Source: Streptomyces sp. NBC_00224
Lineage (GTDB): Bacteria > Actinomycetota > Actinomycetes > Streptomycetales > Streptomycetaceae
Direction: 5' to 3'
Assembly: GCF_041435195.1 (NCBI RefSeq)
Contig: NZ_CP108106.1
Span: 1,798,001 to 1,862,000 of the forward strand
DNA length: 64,000 nucleotides
In this document: positions 8,343-17,044 of the stretch, one piece after another
How the letters are laid out: each line of letters starts with the position of its first letter
Numbering within the stretch: position 1 is the first letter of the stretch
The notes under the pieces: model-generated
Told to the model about the DNA's origin: nothing
Database searches by the model: none
Seen by the model: only the letters and a program-made list of their open reading frames with translations
Program-made: the position numbers and the translations under genes

Positions 8343-9634
8343 GGGGTCTCCCTCGGTGCGGCGGGTGCGGTGCGGGTGAGCGGCAGCCGGGCGACCACCC
8401 GGAAGCCGCCGTCGGGGCGCGGGCCCGCCTCGATGGTGCCACCGAGCGCGGCGGCCCGCTCCCGCATGCCGATCAGGCCGTTCCCGCTGCCGCCCGCATC
8501 TCCGGGACCGGCCGGTCCGTCGTCGTCCACGCGCAGTTCGAGCACGTCGGGCGCGTAGTCGAGCACCACGCGCGCGGTACGGGAGCCGGAGTGGCGCACC
8601 ACGTTGGTGAGCGCCTCCTGGACGATGCGGAAGGCGGCGAGATCGGCCCCGGGCGGGAGCGCCCTGGGCGAGCCGGTCGCCGCGGCCTCGACGGTGAGCC
8701 CGGCCGCCGCGGCCTGTTCGACGAGCTCGGGCAGCCGGTCGAGACCGGGCGCGGGCGAGCGGGGTGCGTCGCCCGGGGTGCGCAGGGTGTCGAGCACCTG
8801 GCGCACCTCGCCCAGCGCCTCCTTGCTGGCCGACTTGATAGTGGTCAGCGCGGTACGGGCCTGTTCCGGGTCGGAGTCGAGCAGTGCGAGGCCCACGCCC
8901 GCCTGGACGTTGATCACCGAGATGCTGTGCGCCAGCACGTCGTGCAGCTCGCGCGCGATCCGCAGCCGCTCCTCGTCGGCGCGCCGCCGGTCGGCGGCGG
9001 CCCGCTCGGCCCCCGCCCTGGCCCACTGCTCCCGGCGTACACGGGTGAGCTCGGCGATCGCCACGACGGCCAGCACCCAGGCGGCGACGACCAGTTCCTG
9101 CCCCCAGGGCGCGGCCCGGTCGCCGCTCGGGGGCAGCCAGCGGTAGAGCCAGTGGGCGACCAGCACATGGCCGAGCCAGAGCATGCCGACCGCCGCCCAG
9201 GCGGCCCGGCGGTGTCCGGCGACGATCGCCGCGAAGCAGCCGACGGCCACCGCGAGGAAGATCGGCCCGTACGGGTATCCGGCGCCGAGGTAGACCATGG
9301 CGGCGCCCGCCGAGCCGAACGCGGCGAGCACGGGGTGGCGGCGGCGCGGCAGCAGCACCGCGCAGCTCGCGAGGAGCAGCAGCCGGGCGAAGACGTCGAG
9401 CGAGGCGCGCTCGGTCTGGTTGTGCGCGGCGAACGTGGAACCGCCCAGCACCACCGCTGTCAGCACCAGGGTGGACGGCCACGGCAGCCGCGAACGCCCC
9501 CGGGGGTCCACACCACCGCCCGCGCCCGGAACCCACGTCCGCGCCCAGGGCGGGAGCGGCGGCCCCTGCCGCGCCCAGGGGGGATCGTCGCAGCGGGCGG
9601 GGCGCGCTGAGTGCTGCTCTTCCATACCGGCCAC
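8339..9634 (-). CDS. Sensor histidine kinase (HisKA_3 type)
   Basis: A 431-residue membrane kinase. A proline-rich cytoplasmic N-terminus is followed by several hydrophobic segments (about residues 50-180), then the dimerisation/phosphoacceptor helix RELHDVLAHSISV with the His near residue 230, and a C-terminal ATPase domain with the DDDGPAGPG and GNGLIGMRERAAALGG boxes. This is the kinase partner of the coupled response regulator. Two Met codons three residues apart could start it; the first is used here. No ligand domain outside the membrane is obvious. Confidence 0.92.
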   Translation of the reverse strand: MAGMEEQHSARPARCDDPPWARQGPPLPPWARTWVPGAGGGVDPRGRSRLPWPSTLVLTAVVLGGSTFAAHNQTERASLDVFARLLLLASCAVLLPRRRHPVLAAFGSAGAAMVYLGAGYPYGPIFLAVAVGCFAAIVAGHRRAAWAAVGMLWLGHVLVAHWLYRWLPPSGDRAAPWGQELVVAAWVLAVVAIAELTRVRREQWARAGAERAAADRRRADEERLRIARELHDVLAHSISVINVQAGVGLALLDSDPEQARTALTTIKSASKEALGEVRQVLDTLRTPGDAPRSPAPGLDRLPELVEQAAAAGLTVEAAATGSPRALPPGADLAAFRIVQEALTNVVRHSGSRTARVVLDYAPDVLELRVDDDGPAGPGDAGGSGNGLIGMRERAAALGGTIEAGPRPDGGFRVVARLPLTRTAPAAPRETP

Positions 9635-9684
9635 GCTAGCCCCGGGCGGGGCGCCCGGGCGTCAGCCCGGTGTGGTGATCACGG

Positions 9685-10386
9685 CTACTCCCCGGGGAGT
9701 ACGAGCCCCACCGAGGAGGCCAGCCCGGCGGCCGCGTGCGCGAAGAAGGCGTCCCGCTCCTCGACGACGCGGTGGAACTGGCCGAACAGCTCGAACGAGA
9801 TCAGCCCGAAGAGCTGCGCCCACGCGGCGACCAGCGCCGGGCCGGCCGCCGGCGGCAGCCCGGGCGCGAAGTCGGCGGCCATCCGCTCGGCCTCCGCGCG
9901 CAGCTCCGGGGTGAGCCGGGGAACGGCGATGCCCCGGGCCTGGTGCGCGTCGCGCACGATCCCGATGAGCACGAGCCCGACGCGCGAGGCGGGGCCGACG
10001 GTGGCCTGGGGCGCGGTGTAGCCGGGCACGGGCGAGCCGTAGATCAACGCGTACTCGTGCGGGTGAGCCAGCGCCCAGGCCCGCACGGCCCGGCAGACGG
10101 CGACCCAGCGCTCGGCGGGCGCGTCGGCGGGCGCGGCCTGCGCGAGCGCCCGCTCGGCGGCCTCGCCCACGGCGTCGTAGGCGTCCACGATCAGCGCGGT
10201 GAGCAGGTCGTCGCGGCTCGGGAAGTAGCGGTAGAGGGCGGAGGAGACCATGCCGAGCTCGCGGGCGACGGCGCGCAGCGACAGCTTCGAGGCGCCTTCG
10301 GCGGCGAGCTGTCTTCTCGCCTCGTCCTTGATGGCCGCGGTGATTTCGGTACGCGCGCGGGCTCGGGCGCCCTGGACGGTGCTCAT
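9685..10386 (-). CDS. TetR-family regulator
   Basis: A 233-residue TetR protein with the N-terminal helix-turn-helix (KLSLRAVARELGMVSSALYRYFPSRDDL, about residues 33-60) and a C-terminal TetR_C domain that contains the AHPHEYALIYGSPVPGY segment. The ATG at 10386 is preferred over upstream frames that would run into the operator array. It is divergent from the deazaflavin-dependent oxidoreductase at 10557. Repeated GAGAGCA half sites between the two genes are the probable binding sites. Confidence 0.9.
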   Translation of the reverse strand: MSTVQGARARARTEITAAIKDEARRQLAAEGASKLSLRAVARELGMVSSALYRYFPSRDDLLTALIVDAYDAVGEAAERALAQAAPADAPAERWVAVCRAVRAWALAHPHEYALIYGSPVPGYTAPQATVGPASRVGLVLIGIVRDAHQARGIAVPRLTPELRAEAERMAADFAPGLPPAAGPALVAAWAQLFGLISFELFGQFHRVVEERDAFFAHAAAGLASSVGLVLPGE

Positions 10387-10406
10387 GGAAGCCATTCTGC
10401 CATCAC

Positions 10407-10533
10407 CGAGAGCAGCGCCCCGAAATGAGAGCACTGATCCGGCCAGCGAGCTCCTCAAGAAATTCGAGAGCACTGCTCTTGCTTTGGAGCACCGGTTCCG
10501 TGCACACTGCTCTCAAGCGAGAGCAGTGCTCTC
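10407..10533. promoter_or_regulatory. Array of TetR-type operators
   Basis: The intergenic region carries repeated GAGAGCA half sites. Two complete dyads are GAGAGCACTGCTCTT (10466-10480) and GAGAGCAGTGCTCTC (10519-10533, extended to 17 bases by flanking C and G). Single or degraded sites lie at 10407-10415, 10427-10439 and 10504-10514. The spacing of the two full dyads (53 bases) equals about five helical turns. They are the most likely targets of the TetR protein encoded at 9685-10386, covering both divergent promoters. Confidence 0.7.
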
Positions 10534-10556
10534 GAAGTCGCAGCAGGGAGTCCCCG

Positions 10557-11009
10557 ATGTCGTCGCAGCCGTACTACCTCAAGGGCAGCCGCTTCACCAT
10601 CAAGATGAACAGCGCCATCGGCTGGCTCGCCCGCCACGGCCTCAGCCTGGCCGGCACCGCCGAGATGTCGGTGCGCGGCCGCAAGAGCGGCCAGATGCAG
10701 CGCGTGCCGGTCAACCCGCACACGTACGAGGGCGCGCAGTACCTCGTCTCGGCCCGCGGGCACTCGCAGTGGGTGCGCAACATGCGGGCCGCGGGCGGCG
10801 GCGAGCTGCGGGTCGGCCGCAAGGTCCGCGCCTTCACCGCCGTGGAGGTCCCGGACAGCGAGAAGACCGCCCTCCTGCGCGCCTACCTGGAGCGCTGGGG
10901 GTGGGAGGTGAACCAGTACTTCAACGGCGTCACCGCGAAGTCGAGCGACGACGAACTGCTCGCCGCCGCGCCCGACCACCCGGTGTTCCGCATAACCGTC
11001 GACGCCTGA
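10557..11009 (+). CDS. Deazaflavin (F420)-dependent oxidoreductase family protein
   Basis: A 150-residue protein of the Ddn/nitroreductase-like split beta-barrel family that binds F420. Recognisable stretches are GTAEMSVRGRKSGQMQRVPV (about residues 33-52) and YLVSARGHSQWVRNMRAAG (about 62-80). The family reduces nitro compounds, quinones or other electrophiles with F420H2. The ATG at 10557 has AGGGAG 6 bases upstream. The TetR operator array in front suggests induction by a toxic or redox-active ligand. It is monocistronic. Confidence 0.88.
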   Translation: MSSQPYYLKGSRFTIKMNSAIGWLARHGLSLAGTAEMSVRGRKSGQMQRVPVNPHTYEGAQYLVSARGHSQWVRNMRAAGGGELRVGRKVRAFTAVEVPDSEKTALLRAYLERWGWEVNQYFNGVTAKSSDDELLAAAPDHPVFRITVDA

Positions 11010-11066
11010 GCGGGGCCCGGCCATCGGGCGCGGACCCGGCCACCCGGCACGGACCCGCATCGCCGC

Positions 11067-12296
11067 CTAGGAGCGGCGGTCCACCATGTCCAGGACGCGC
11101 CGCACCATCGGGTGCGTACGCACCATGCCGGCCAGGGTCGTCGTGCCACGGGTGATGTCCGCGAAGGCCTTCCAGGCCGGGCGGAAGCCGGTGATCGCGG
11201 CGTGCAGCATCGTCGGGCGCTTCTCGAACAGCTCCATCATCCGGCGGCCCACGCCCATCTCGACGCCGAGGCCCGCCTTGATGGCGAAGGCGTAGTTCAG
11301 CGCCTGGCGGCGGGCGTCCACCGCGTCCTGGGACTCCGCGATCCGCACCGCCCACTCGCCCGCGAGGCGTCCCGAGCGCAGCGCGAACGAGATGCCCTCC
11401 CGGGTCCACGGCTCAAGGAGACCCGCCGCGTCCCCGCACACCAGGACCCGGCCGCGCGACAGCGGCGAGTCGTCGCTGCGGCACCGGGTCAGATGCCCCG
11501 ACGAGATCGCGGGCTCGAAGCCGGCCAGGCCGAGCCGGGCGATGAAGTCCTCCAGGTACCGCTTGGTCCCGGCGCCCTCGCCACGCGCCGAGATCACCCC
11601 GACCGTGAGCGTGTCGCCCTTGGGGAAGACCCAGCCGTAACTCCCGGGGATCGGCCCCCAGTCGATGAGCACCCGGCCCGCCCAGTCCTCGGCCACCGTC
11701 GCGGGCACCGGGATCTCCGCCTCCAGGCCGAGGTCCACCTGGGCGAGCTTGACGCCGACATGGGCTCCTATCCGGCTCGCGCTGCCGTCGGCGCCGACGA
11801 CCGCGCGCGCGAGGACGGTCTCGCCGCCGGCCAGGACGACCGCCACCGTACGCCGGTCGGGCACCGCCGAGCCGTGCTGCTCGACGCGTTGGACGGTCAC
11901 TCCGGTGCGCAGCTCGGCGCCCGCCTTCTGGGCCACCTCGACCAGACCGGCGTCGAACTCCGGCCGGTTGATCAGACCGAAGAGCATCTGCCGGGAGCGG
12001 CGGGTGCGCGTCAGCTTGCCGTTGAGGGAGAAGGTGACCGCGTGCACCCGCTCCTTCAGGGGCAGTTCGAACCCGGGCGGCAGGGCGTCCCTCGACGGTC
12101 CGATGATGCCGCCGCCGCATGTCTTGTAGCGGGGCAGCTCGGCCTTCTCCAGGAGGAGCACCCGCCGGCCCGCGACCGCCGCCGCGTAGGCCGCCGAGGC
12201 CCCCGCGGGTCCGGCGCCGACCACGACGACATCCCACACGGACGAGGCCTGCGGCTCGTCCTGCTGCGTCCCGGCATCTGCGTTCTCGCTGCTCAC
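11067..12296 (-). CDS. Geranylgeranyl reductase-family FAD oxidoreductase
   Basis: A 409-residue flavoprotein. The N-terminal Rossmann fingerprint VVVVGAGPAGASAAY (about residues 18-32) is followed by the family's ELPRYKTCGGG (about 48-58) and the second FAD box VLVCGDAAGLLEPWTREG near residue 285. Members reduce isoprenoid chains such as menaquinone side chains or lipids. The GTG start at 12296 is chosen for its position after AGGAG and because the family begins close to the FAD fingerprint; longer frames add unconserved residues. The upstream gene is divergent, and nothing nearby names the substrate. Confidence 0.87.
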   Translation of the reverse strand: MSSENADAGTQQDEPQASSVWDVVVVGAGPAGASAAYAAAVAGRRVLLLEKAELPRYKTCGGGIIGPSRDALPPGFELPLKERVHAVTFSLNGKLTRTRRSRQMLFGLINRPEFDAGLVEVAQKAGAELRTGVTVQRVEQHGSAVPDRRTVAVVLAGGETVLARAVVGADGSASRIGAHVGVKLAQVDLGLEAEIPVPATVAEDWAGRVLIDWGPIPGSYGWVFPKGDTLTVGVISARGEGAGTKRYLEDFIARLGLAGFEPAISSGHLTRCRSDDSPLSRGRVLVCGDAAGLLEPWTREGISFALRSGRLAGEWAVRIAESQDAVDARRQALNYAFAIKAGLGVEMGVGRRMMELFEKRPTMLHAAITGFRPAWKAFADITRGTTTLAGMVRTHPMVRRVLDMVDRRS

Positions 12297-12407
12297 GATG
12301 TGCTTCTGCTCCTGATCCGACCCGTGGTCAAGCTGACGACGGCATCCTACGGCGCGGTAGGGCCCGCCCACCCTGTGGGAGGATCGGCCCTACCTTCGTC
12401 ATACATT

Positions 12408-12429
12408 TACGTGCACTTGCGTACACGTA
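12408..12429. promoter_or_regulatory. Dyad between reductase and dipeptidase genes
   Basis: TACGTG (12408-12413) and CACGTA (12424-12429) form perfect 6-base arms in an unusually AT-rich stretch between two divergent genes. It may be an operator for either; no cognate regulator gene is adjacent. Confidence 0.35.
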
Positions 12430-12460
12430 CATCAACGTCGCACCCACGAGGAGCGTGCCC

Positions 12461-13825
12461 ATGACCGCGAATCCGATCGCCGAGACCATCACCTCACTGA
12501 TGCCCCGCGCGCAGGCGGAGCTCACGGAACTGGTGGCGTTCCATTCGGTGGCGGACGAGGCGGTGGCACCGAGGAGCGAATGCGAGGCCGCCGCGGCGTG
12601 GGTGGCCGGGGCGCTGCGCGACGAGGGCTTCCAGGACGTGGCCCTCCTCGACACCCCCGACGGCTCCCAGTCGGTCTACGGCTTCCTGCCCGGCCCGGCG
12701 GACGCCCCCACCGTGCTGCTGTACGCGCACTACGACGTCCAGCCGATGCTGGACGAGTCCGCGTGGCTGAGCCCGCCGTTCGAGCTGACCGAGCGCGACG
12801 GCCGCTGGTACGGGCGCGGGGCCGCCGACTGCAAGGGCGGCTTCATCATGCACCTGCTGGCGCTGCGCGCCCTGAAGGCGAACGGTGGCGTCCCGGTCTC
12901 CGTGAAGGTGATCGTCGAGGGCTCCGAGGAGCAGGGCACCGGCGGTCTGGAGCGGTACGCCGAGGCGCACCCCGAGCTGCTGACGGCCGACGCGATCGTC
13001 ATCGGCGACACCGGCAACTTCCGGGTCGGTCTGCCGACGGTCACCGCGACCCTGCGCGGGATGACGATGATCCGGGTGCGGATCGACACGCTCGAAGGCA
13101 ACCTGCACTCGGGCCAGTTCGGCGGCGCGGCGCCCGACGCGCTGGCCGCGCTCATCCGCGTACTGGACTCGCTGCGGGACGAGAACGGGCAGACGGCCGT
13201 CGAGGGTCTGCCCGCCGAGGCCTCGTGGGAGGGGCTGCAGTACCCGGAGGGCGAGTTCCGCAAGGACGCCAGGGTCCTGGACGGGGTGGAGCTGCCCGGC
13301 ACGGGCACGGTGGCCGACCGCATCTGGGCGCGTCCGGCCGTCACCGTGATCGGGATCGACTGCCACCCGGTGGCGGGCGCGACCCCGTCCATCCCGGCGA
13401 GCGCGCGGGCGCAGATCAGCCTGCGGGTGCCGCCCGGCCAGGACGCGGCCGAGGCGACCAAGCTGCTGTTCGCCCACATCGAGAAGCACACCCCGTGGAA
13501 CGCGCGGGTCTCCTTCGAGCAGGTCGGCCAGGGCCAGCCGTTCCGCGCGGACATCACCAGCCCGGCGTACACCTCGATGGCCGAGGCGATGCGGATCGCG
13601 TACCCGGGCGAGGAGATGCAGTCCTCCGGCATGGGCGGCTCCATCCCGCTCTGCAACACCCTGGCCGCGCTCTACCCGCAGGCCGAGATCCTGCTGATCG
13701 GGCTGAGCGAGCCGGAGGCGCAGATCCACGCGGTGAACGAGAGCGTGTCGCCGCAGGAGCTGGAGCGGCTCTCGGTCGCGGAGGCGCACTTCCTGGTCAA
13801 CTACGCGCGCTCCAAGCAGGCCTGA
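12461..13825 (+). CDS. M20-family metallopeptidase (dipeptidase)
   Basis: A 454-residue M20/ArgE/DapE-type enzyme. The two-metal site is visible: YAHYDVQP (His and Asp, about residues 88-95), GRGAADCKGG (about 120-129), EGSEEQG (about 153-159), Asp in GDTGNF and the C-terminal His of QIHAVNESVS. The lid/dimerisation domain includes LHSGQFGG. Members hydrolyse di- and tripeptides or acylated amino acids in the cytoplasm. GAGGAG lies 8 bases before the ATG. It appears to be transcribed alone. Confidence 0.92.
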   Translation: MTANPIAETITSLMPRAQAELTELVAFHSVADEAVAPRSECEAAAAWVAGALRDEGFQDVALLDTPDGSQSVYGFLPGPADAPTVLLYAHYDVQPMLDESAWLSPPFELTERDGRWYGRGAADCKGGFIMHLLALRALKANGGVPVSVKVIVEGSEEQGTGGLERYAEAHPELLTADAIVIGDTGNFRVGLPTVTATLRGMTMIRVRIDTLEGNLHSGQFGGAAPDALAALIRVLDSLRDENGQTAVEGLPAEASWEGLQYPEGEFRKDARVLDGVELPGTGTVADRIWARPAVTVIGIDCHPVAGATPSIPASARAQISLRVPPGQDAAEATKLLFAHIEKHTPWNARVSFEQVGQGQPFRADITSPAYTSMAEAMRIAYPGEEMQSSGMGGSIPLCNTLAALYPQAEILLIGLSEPEAQIHAVNESVSPQELERLSVAEAHFLVNYARSKQA

Positions 13826-13923
13826 CGAAACGTCACTCCTCCTCGTGGGCGTGACGGAACCCGTCAAGCTCTGGGCGGAATCGCGCAGAGCGTAGATCCG
13901 TGCGGCGGACGCCACCGCCGCCG

Positions 13924-13929
13924 TACGTT
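13924..13929 (+). promoter_or_regulatory. -10 box for leaderless MBL gene
   Basis: TACGTT ends 6 bases before the ATG at 13936, and no ribosome site precedes that ATG, so a leaderless mRNA is likely. Confidence 0.4.
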
Positions 13930-13935
13930 CGCCGC

Positions 13936-14622
13936 ATGGATCTCGTACGGGTCACTCCCGAACTGCACATGTTCCGCTTCCCGATCGGCCAGGCGTATCT
14001 GTGGCGCGACGGGGACGAGTTGACGCTGGTGGACGCGGGCGACGTCGACGCCGCCGCACCCATGGAGAAGGCGATACGCGGCCTCGGCCTCGACCCGGCC
14101 GCCATTCGCCGCATCGTGATCACCCACGGCCACCGCGACCACTACGGCGCGGCCGAGGAGCTGGCCGGGCGGTACGGGGCGGAGGTGGTCGCCCACCGGC
14201 TCGACGCGCCGGTGGTCCGGGGCGAGCGGCCGGTGCCGGAGCCGGTGCTGCTGGAGTGGGAACTTCCGCTGTACGAGCACGCGTTGACGGTGCCGGAGGC
14301 ACCCCCGACGCGGGTCGACCGCGAGGTCGAGGACGGCGAGGTGCTCGACTTCGGCGGCGGCGCGGTGGTGGTCCACTCCCCCGGCCACACCGACGGCTCG
14401 ATCGGCATCCATCTGCCGCGCCACGGCGTGCTCTTCACCGGCGACTGCGTGGCCGGGGTCGGCCAGGTGATGCTGGGCGTCTTCAACGTGGACCGCGCCC
14501 GCGCGCAGGCCTCCTTCCGCCGTCTCGCCGCGCTCGCCCCTTCGGTGGCGTGCTTCGGGCACGGGGACCCGCTGACGCGGGACGCGGCGAAGGTGCTGCG
14601 GGAGACGGCGGAACAGGACTGA
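13936..14622 (+). CDS. MBL-fold metallo-hydrolase
   Basis: A 228-residue metallo-beta-lactamase-fold protein with the zinc motif THGHRDHYGA (HxHxDH, about residues 62-67), the downstream His in HSPGHTDGS (about 151-159), Asp in FTGDCVAG and His in FGHGDPL. The fold covers thiol-ester hydrolases, lactonases and nucleases; no feature fixes the substrate. The start at 13936 agrees with a -10 box just upstream. It converges on the NUDIX fusion gene with only 12 bases between the stops. Confidence 0.88.
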   Translation: MDLVRVTPELHMFRFPIGQAYLWRDGDELTLVDAGDVDAAAPMEKAIRGLGLDPAAIRRIVITHGHRDHYGAAEELAGRYGAEVVAHRLDAPVVRGERPVPEPVLLEWELPLYEHALTVPEAPPTRVDREVEDGEVLDFGGGAVVVHSPGHTDGSIGIHLPRHGVLFTGDCVAGVGQVMLGVFNVDRARAQASFRRLAALAPSVACFGHGDPLTRDAAKVLRETAEQD

Positions 14623-14634
14623 CGGGCGCCGGCC

Positions 14635-15690
14635 TCAGCCCACCGGCACCCCCGCCTCCAGGTTGAGCACCGTCGACTTCTCCCGGGCCCGCAGCGCCCA
14701 GCGCAGCCGTTCGTAACGGGCGGGCGGCAGCAGGCGGGACGCCTCCTCCTCGCCGACGAAGCGCCAGTCGCGCAGTTCGGAGCCCGGCAGCAGGACCTGC
14801 CCGGCCCCGGCGCTGTCCAGCCGGCCGCCGTCGAAGAGCAGCCGCAGCCCGCCGTAGCCCGGCGGGGCGGGCGGCTCCCAGTCGACGACCAGGAGCCGGG
14901 GCACCCGGTCGAGCCGTATGCCGATCTCCTCCTCGACCTCGCGCATGCCGGCCCGGGCGGGCGCCTCGCCGCGCTCCACCACGCCGCCGGGGAACTCCCA
15001 GCCCGGCTTGTACGTCGGATCCACCAGCAGCACCCGGTCGCTCTCGTCGAAGAGCAGCACCCCGGCGGCGAGCGTCTCGGCGGTCGGCTCCGGGGTCTGG
15101 ACGATCTCGCTGACGGGAGCGGCCCCGGTGCGTACGGCCTCGGCGATGCGCTCGGCGGTCTCGCGCGGGGTGAGGGCGCCGTCGTCGACGGCGTGGGCGT
15201 CCCCGGCCAGCCAGCCGAGGGCCGCCCGGTAGGGCTCGATGTGCTCGTACGCCCACTGGCGGCAGCGCTCGCTGGCCTCGGGGTCGTCGGGGACCTCGAC
15301 ACGGGCGGCGATCCGGGCGCGCAGGATCGTTTCCTCATGGGTCAGGAGCACATGCCGCACCGCTATGCGGCGGGAGGCGAGGCCCCCGAAGATCTCGTCG
15401 CGGTACTCCTGCCGCAACAGCGTCATGGGCACCACGAGCACCCCGCCGACCTCGGCGAGCAGCGCGGCCGCGCCGTCCACCACGAGCCGCCGCCAGATGG
15501 GCAGGTCCTGGTAGTCACCGACTTCGGCGAGCCGCTTCTGCGGCAGCAGGTACCGGAGCGCGCCGCCGATCACCTCGGGGTCGTACAAGGTGCTGTTCGG
15601 GATCAGGTCGACCAGTTCGCGCGCGGTGCTGGTCTTGCCCGCGCTGAACGCACCGTTGATCCAGACGATCACGGTTTCCCCCTCTTCCAT
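14635..15690 (-). CDS. P-loop kinase-like domain fused to NUDIX hydrolase
   Basis: A 351-residue two-domain protein. The N-terminal half is a P-loop NTPase of the small-molecule kinase type: Walker A GAFSAGKTS (about residues 13-21) and a downstream region with Arg-rich helices. The C-terminal third is a NUDIX hydrolase with a complete box, GGVVERGEAPARAGMREVEEEIG (consensus Gx5Ex7REUxEExGU, about residues 252-274). The ATG at 15690 has a G-rich stretch just upstream. I infer a nucleotide kinase or phosphotransferase coupled to a pyrophosphatase acting on related substrates; this is not shown experimentally. The upstream neighbour is divergent. Confidence 0.87.
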   Translation of the reverse strand: MEEGETVIVWINGAFSAGKTSTARELVDLIPNSTLYDPEVIGGALRYLLPQKRLAEVGDYQDLPIWRRLVVDGAAALLAEVGGVLVVPMTLLRQEYRDEIFGGLASRRIAVRHVLLTHEETILRARIAARVEVPDDPEASERCRQWAYEHIEPYRAALGWLAGDAHAVDDGALTPRETAERIAEAVRTGAAPVSEIVQTPEPTAETLAAGVLLFDESDRVLLVDPTYKPGWEFPGGVVERGEAPARAGMREVEEEIGIRLDRVPRLLVVDWEPPAPPGYGGLRLLFDGGRLDSAGAGQVLLPGSELRDWRFVGEEEASRLLPPARYERLRWALRAREKSTVLNLEAGVPVG

Positions 15691-15913
15691 AGCCCCCAGT
15701 GGATTGCCCGCAACAGAGTGCCACGGAAACCCCGGGCGGGAACCGGGCGCCCTGATCTTGCACACAACTGTGGCGACCCTGTTGCACGTTGCGTGAGCCT
15801 TTCCGGCCGCGCGACGCGTCCTAGTCCATGAGCACCGGCCACGGGGGGCCGTAACGCATCTGATGGGAACATCGTTGTGCGAGTGCCGGAAGAGAGTGAA
15901 GGGGGTGCGACGG

Positions 15914-16090
15914 ATGCGTCGTACTGTGCTGGAGCGCTTTCCCGCGGGCGGCCCGCGCGGCAGCTGGCCCGCCGAGGAGTTCGCGCGCGACCGCCGCGAC
16001 GAGGGCGTGCCGGCGGAGGTCGTGATGGACCTGGAGTCGGACACGTTCCTGGTGGTCGTGCGCCAGTACTCACCGGGGGCGGTGCGCTGA
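15914..16090 (+). CDS. Small hypothetical protein
   Basis: A 58-residue acidic-basic protein with no recognised domain and no membrane segment. The ATG at 15914 follows AAGGGGG at a 9-base spacing; an in-frame ATG at 15863 would add 17 residues with no ribosome site. Coding GC bias at third positions is Streptomyces-like. It could be a conserved hypothetical protein or a chance frame, and there is no partner gene on the same strand. Confidence 0.45.
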   Translation: MRRTVLERFPAGGPRGSWPAEEFARDRRDEGVPAEVVMDLESDTFLVVVRQYSPGAVR

Positions 16091-16120
16091 CCCCCGCCCC
16101 CGGGTACCGGGGGATCGGGG

Positions 16121-17044
16121 CTACCCCTTGCTCGACCCCAGCGTCAGCCCCGCGATGAAGTGCCTCTGGAGCAGCAGGAACACCAGCACCGTCGGCAGGG
16201 CCACGATCACCGAGCCCGCCGCCAGCAGGTTGTAGTCCGTGAAGAACTGGCCGCGCAGGTTGTTCAGGGCCGAGGTGACCGGGAGTTTGTCGCCGTCGGA
16301 CATGAAGACCAGGGCCCACAGGAAGTCGTTGTACATCCAGGTGAACTGGAGCGTGGCCAGGGCCGCCAGGGCCGGGCGGCACAGGGGCAGGGTGATGCGC
16401 CAGTACTGGGTCCACACGCCCGCGCCGTCGACGATCGCCGCCTCCAGGATCTCCTGCGGGAGGGTGCGCATGAAATTGGCCAGGACGAAGACGCAGAAGC
16501 CGATCTGGAAGCCGATGTGGACAACGATGACGGCCCAGTACGAGTCGAACATCGTCATCGAGTCGGACATCCAGTACGGCAGCGGGATGCGGTTGAACAG
16601 CACGTACAGCGGGGTGACGATGACCTGTTGGGGCAGCAGGTTCCCGGCCGTGAACAGCATCAGCAGCAGGATGCCGCCGCGCAGCTTCAGCCGGGAGACC
16701 GCGAAGGCCACGAACGACGCGAAGAAGAGCGTCACCAGCACGCCCGGCACCGCGATGATCAGCGTGTTGACGAAGTACTTCGTCATGCCGGAGTCGCTGA
16801 AGGCCTGTTTGTAGTAGTCGAAGGAGAGGTGCTTGGGGAGCGAGAAGTAGCCGTACTCGGCCGTCTCGTCGTACGGGCGCAGCGACGCGTAGACCGCGAG
16901 GAGGAGCGGCGCCAGGAAGGCCAGCGAGACGGCCATCAGGAAGGCGTGCACGCCCAGTCGGCCGGGGCGGACGCGGCGGCGCCGGGCCAAGGGTGGCGCG
17001 GGCGGGGCGGTGGCGGGGGCGGCGGGTGCGGTGTCCACGGTCAT
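16121..17044 (-). CDS. Carbohydrate ABC transporter permease (MalG-like)
   Basis: A 307-residue inner-membrane permease with six hydrophobic segments and the cytoplasmic EAA loop EAAIVDGAGVWTQYWRITLPL (about residues 209-229) that contacts the ATPase. It belongs to the CUT1 type that imports oligosaccharides or sugar derivatives. Its start overlaps the stop of the first permease by four bases (ATGA). No ATPase gene is in this cluster, so a shared MsiK-type ATPase encoded elsewhere is the likely energy source, as is usual in Streptomyces. Confidence 0.93.
   Translation of the reverse strand: MTVDTAPAAPATAPPAPPLARRRRVRPGRLGVHAFLMAVSLAFLAPLLLAVYASLRPYDETAEYGYFSLPKHLSFDYYKQAFSDSGMTKYFVNTLIIAVPGVLVTLFFASFVAFAVSRLKLRGGILLLMLFTAGNLLPQQVIVTPLYVLFNRIPLPYWMSDSMTMFDSYWAVIVVHIGFQIGFCVFVLANFMRTLPQEILEAAIVDGAGVWTQYWRITLPLCRPALAALATLQFTWMYNDFLWALVFMSDGDKLPVTSALNNLRGQFFTDYNLLAAGSVIVALPTVLVFLLLQRHFIAGLTLGSSKG

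Noticed and set aside
7677..9536. Apparent fusion of histidine kinase and response regulator in one frame
   Set aside because: The kinase is read in another frame (8339-9634); the regulator starts at GTG 8342 and the frame upstream is a shadow.
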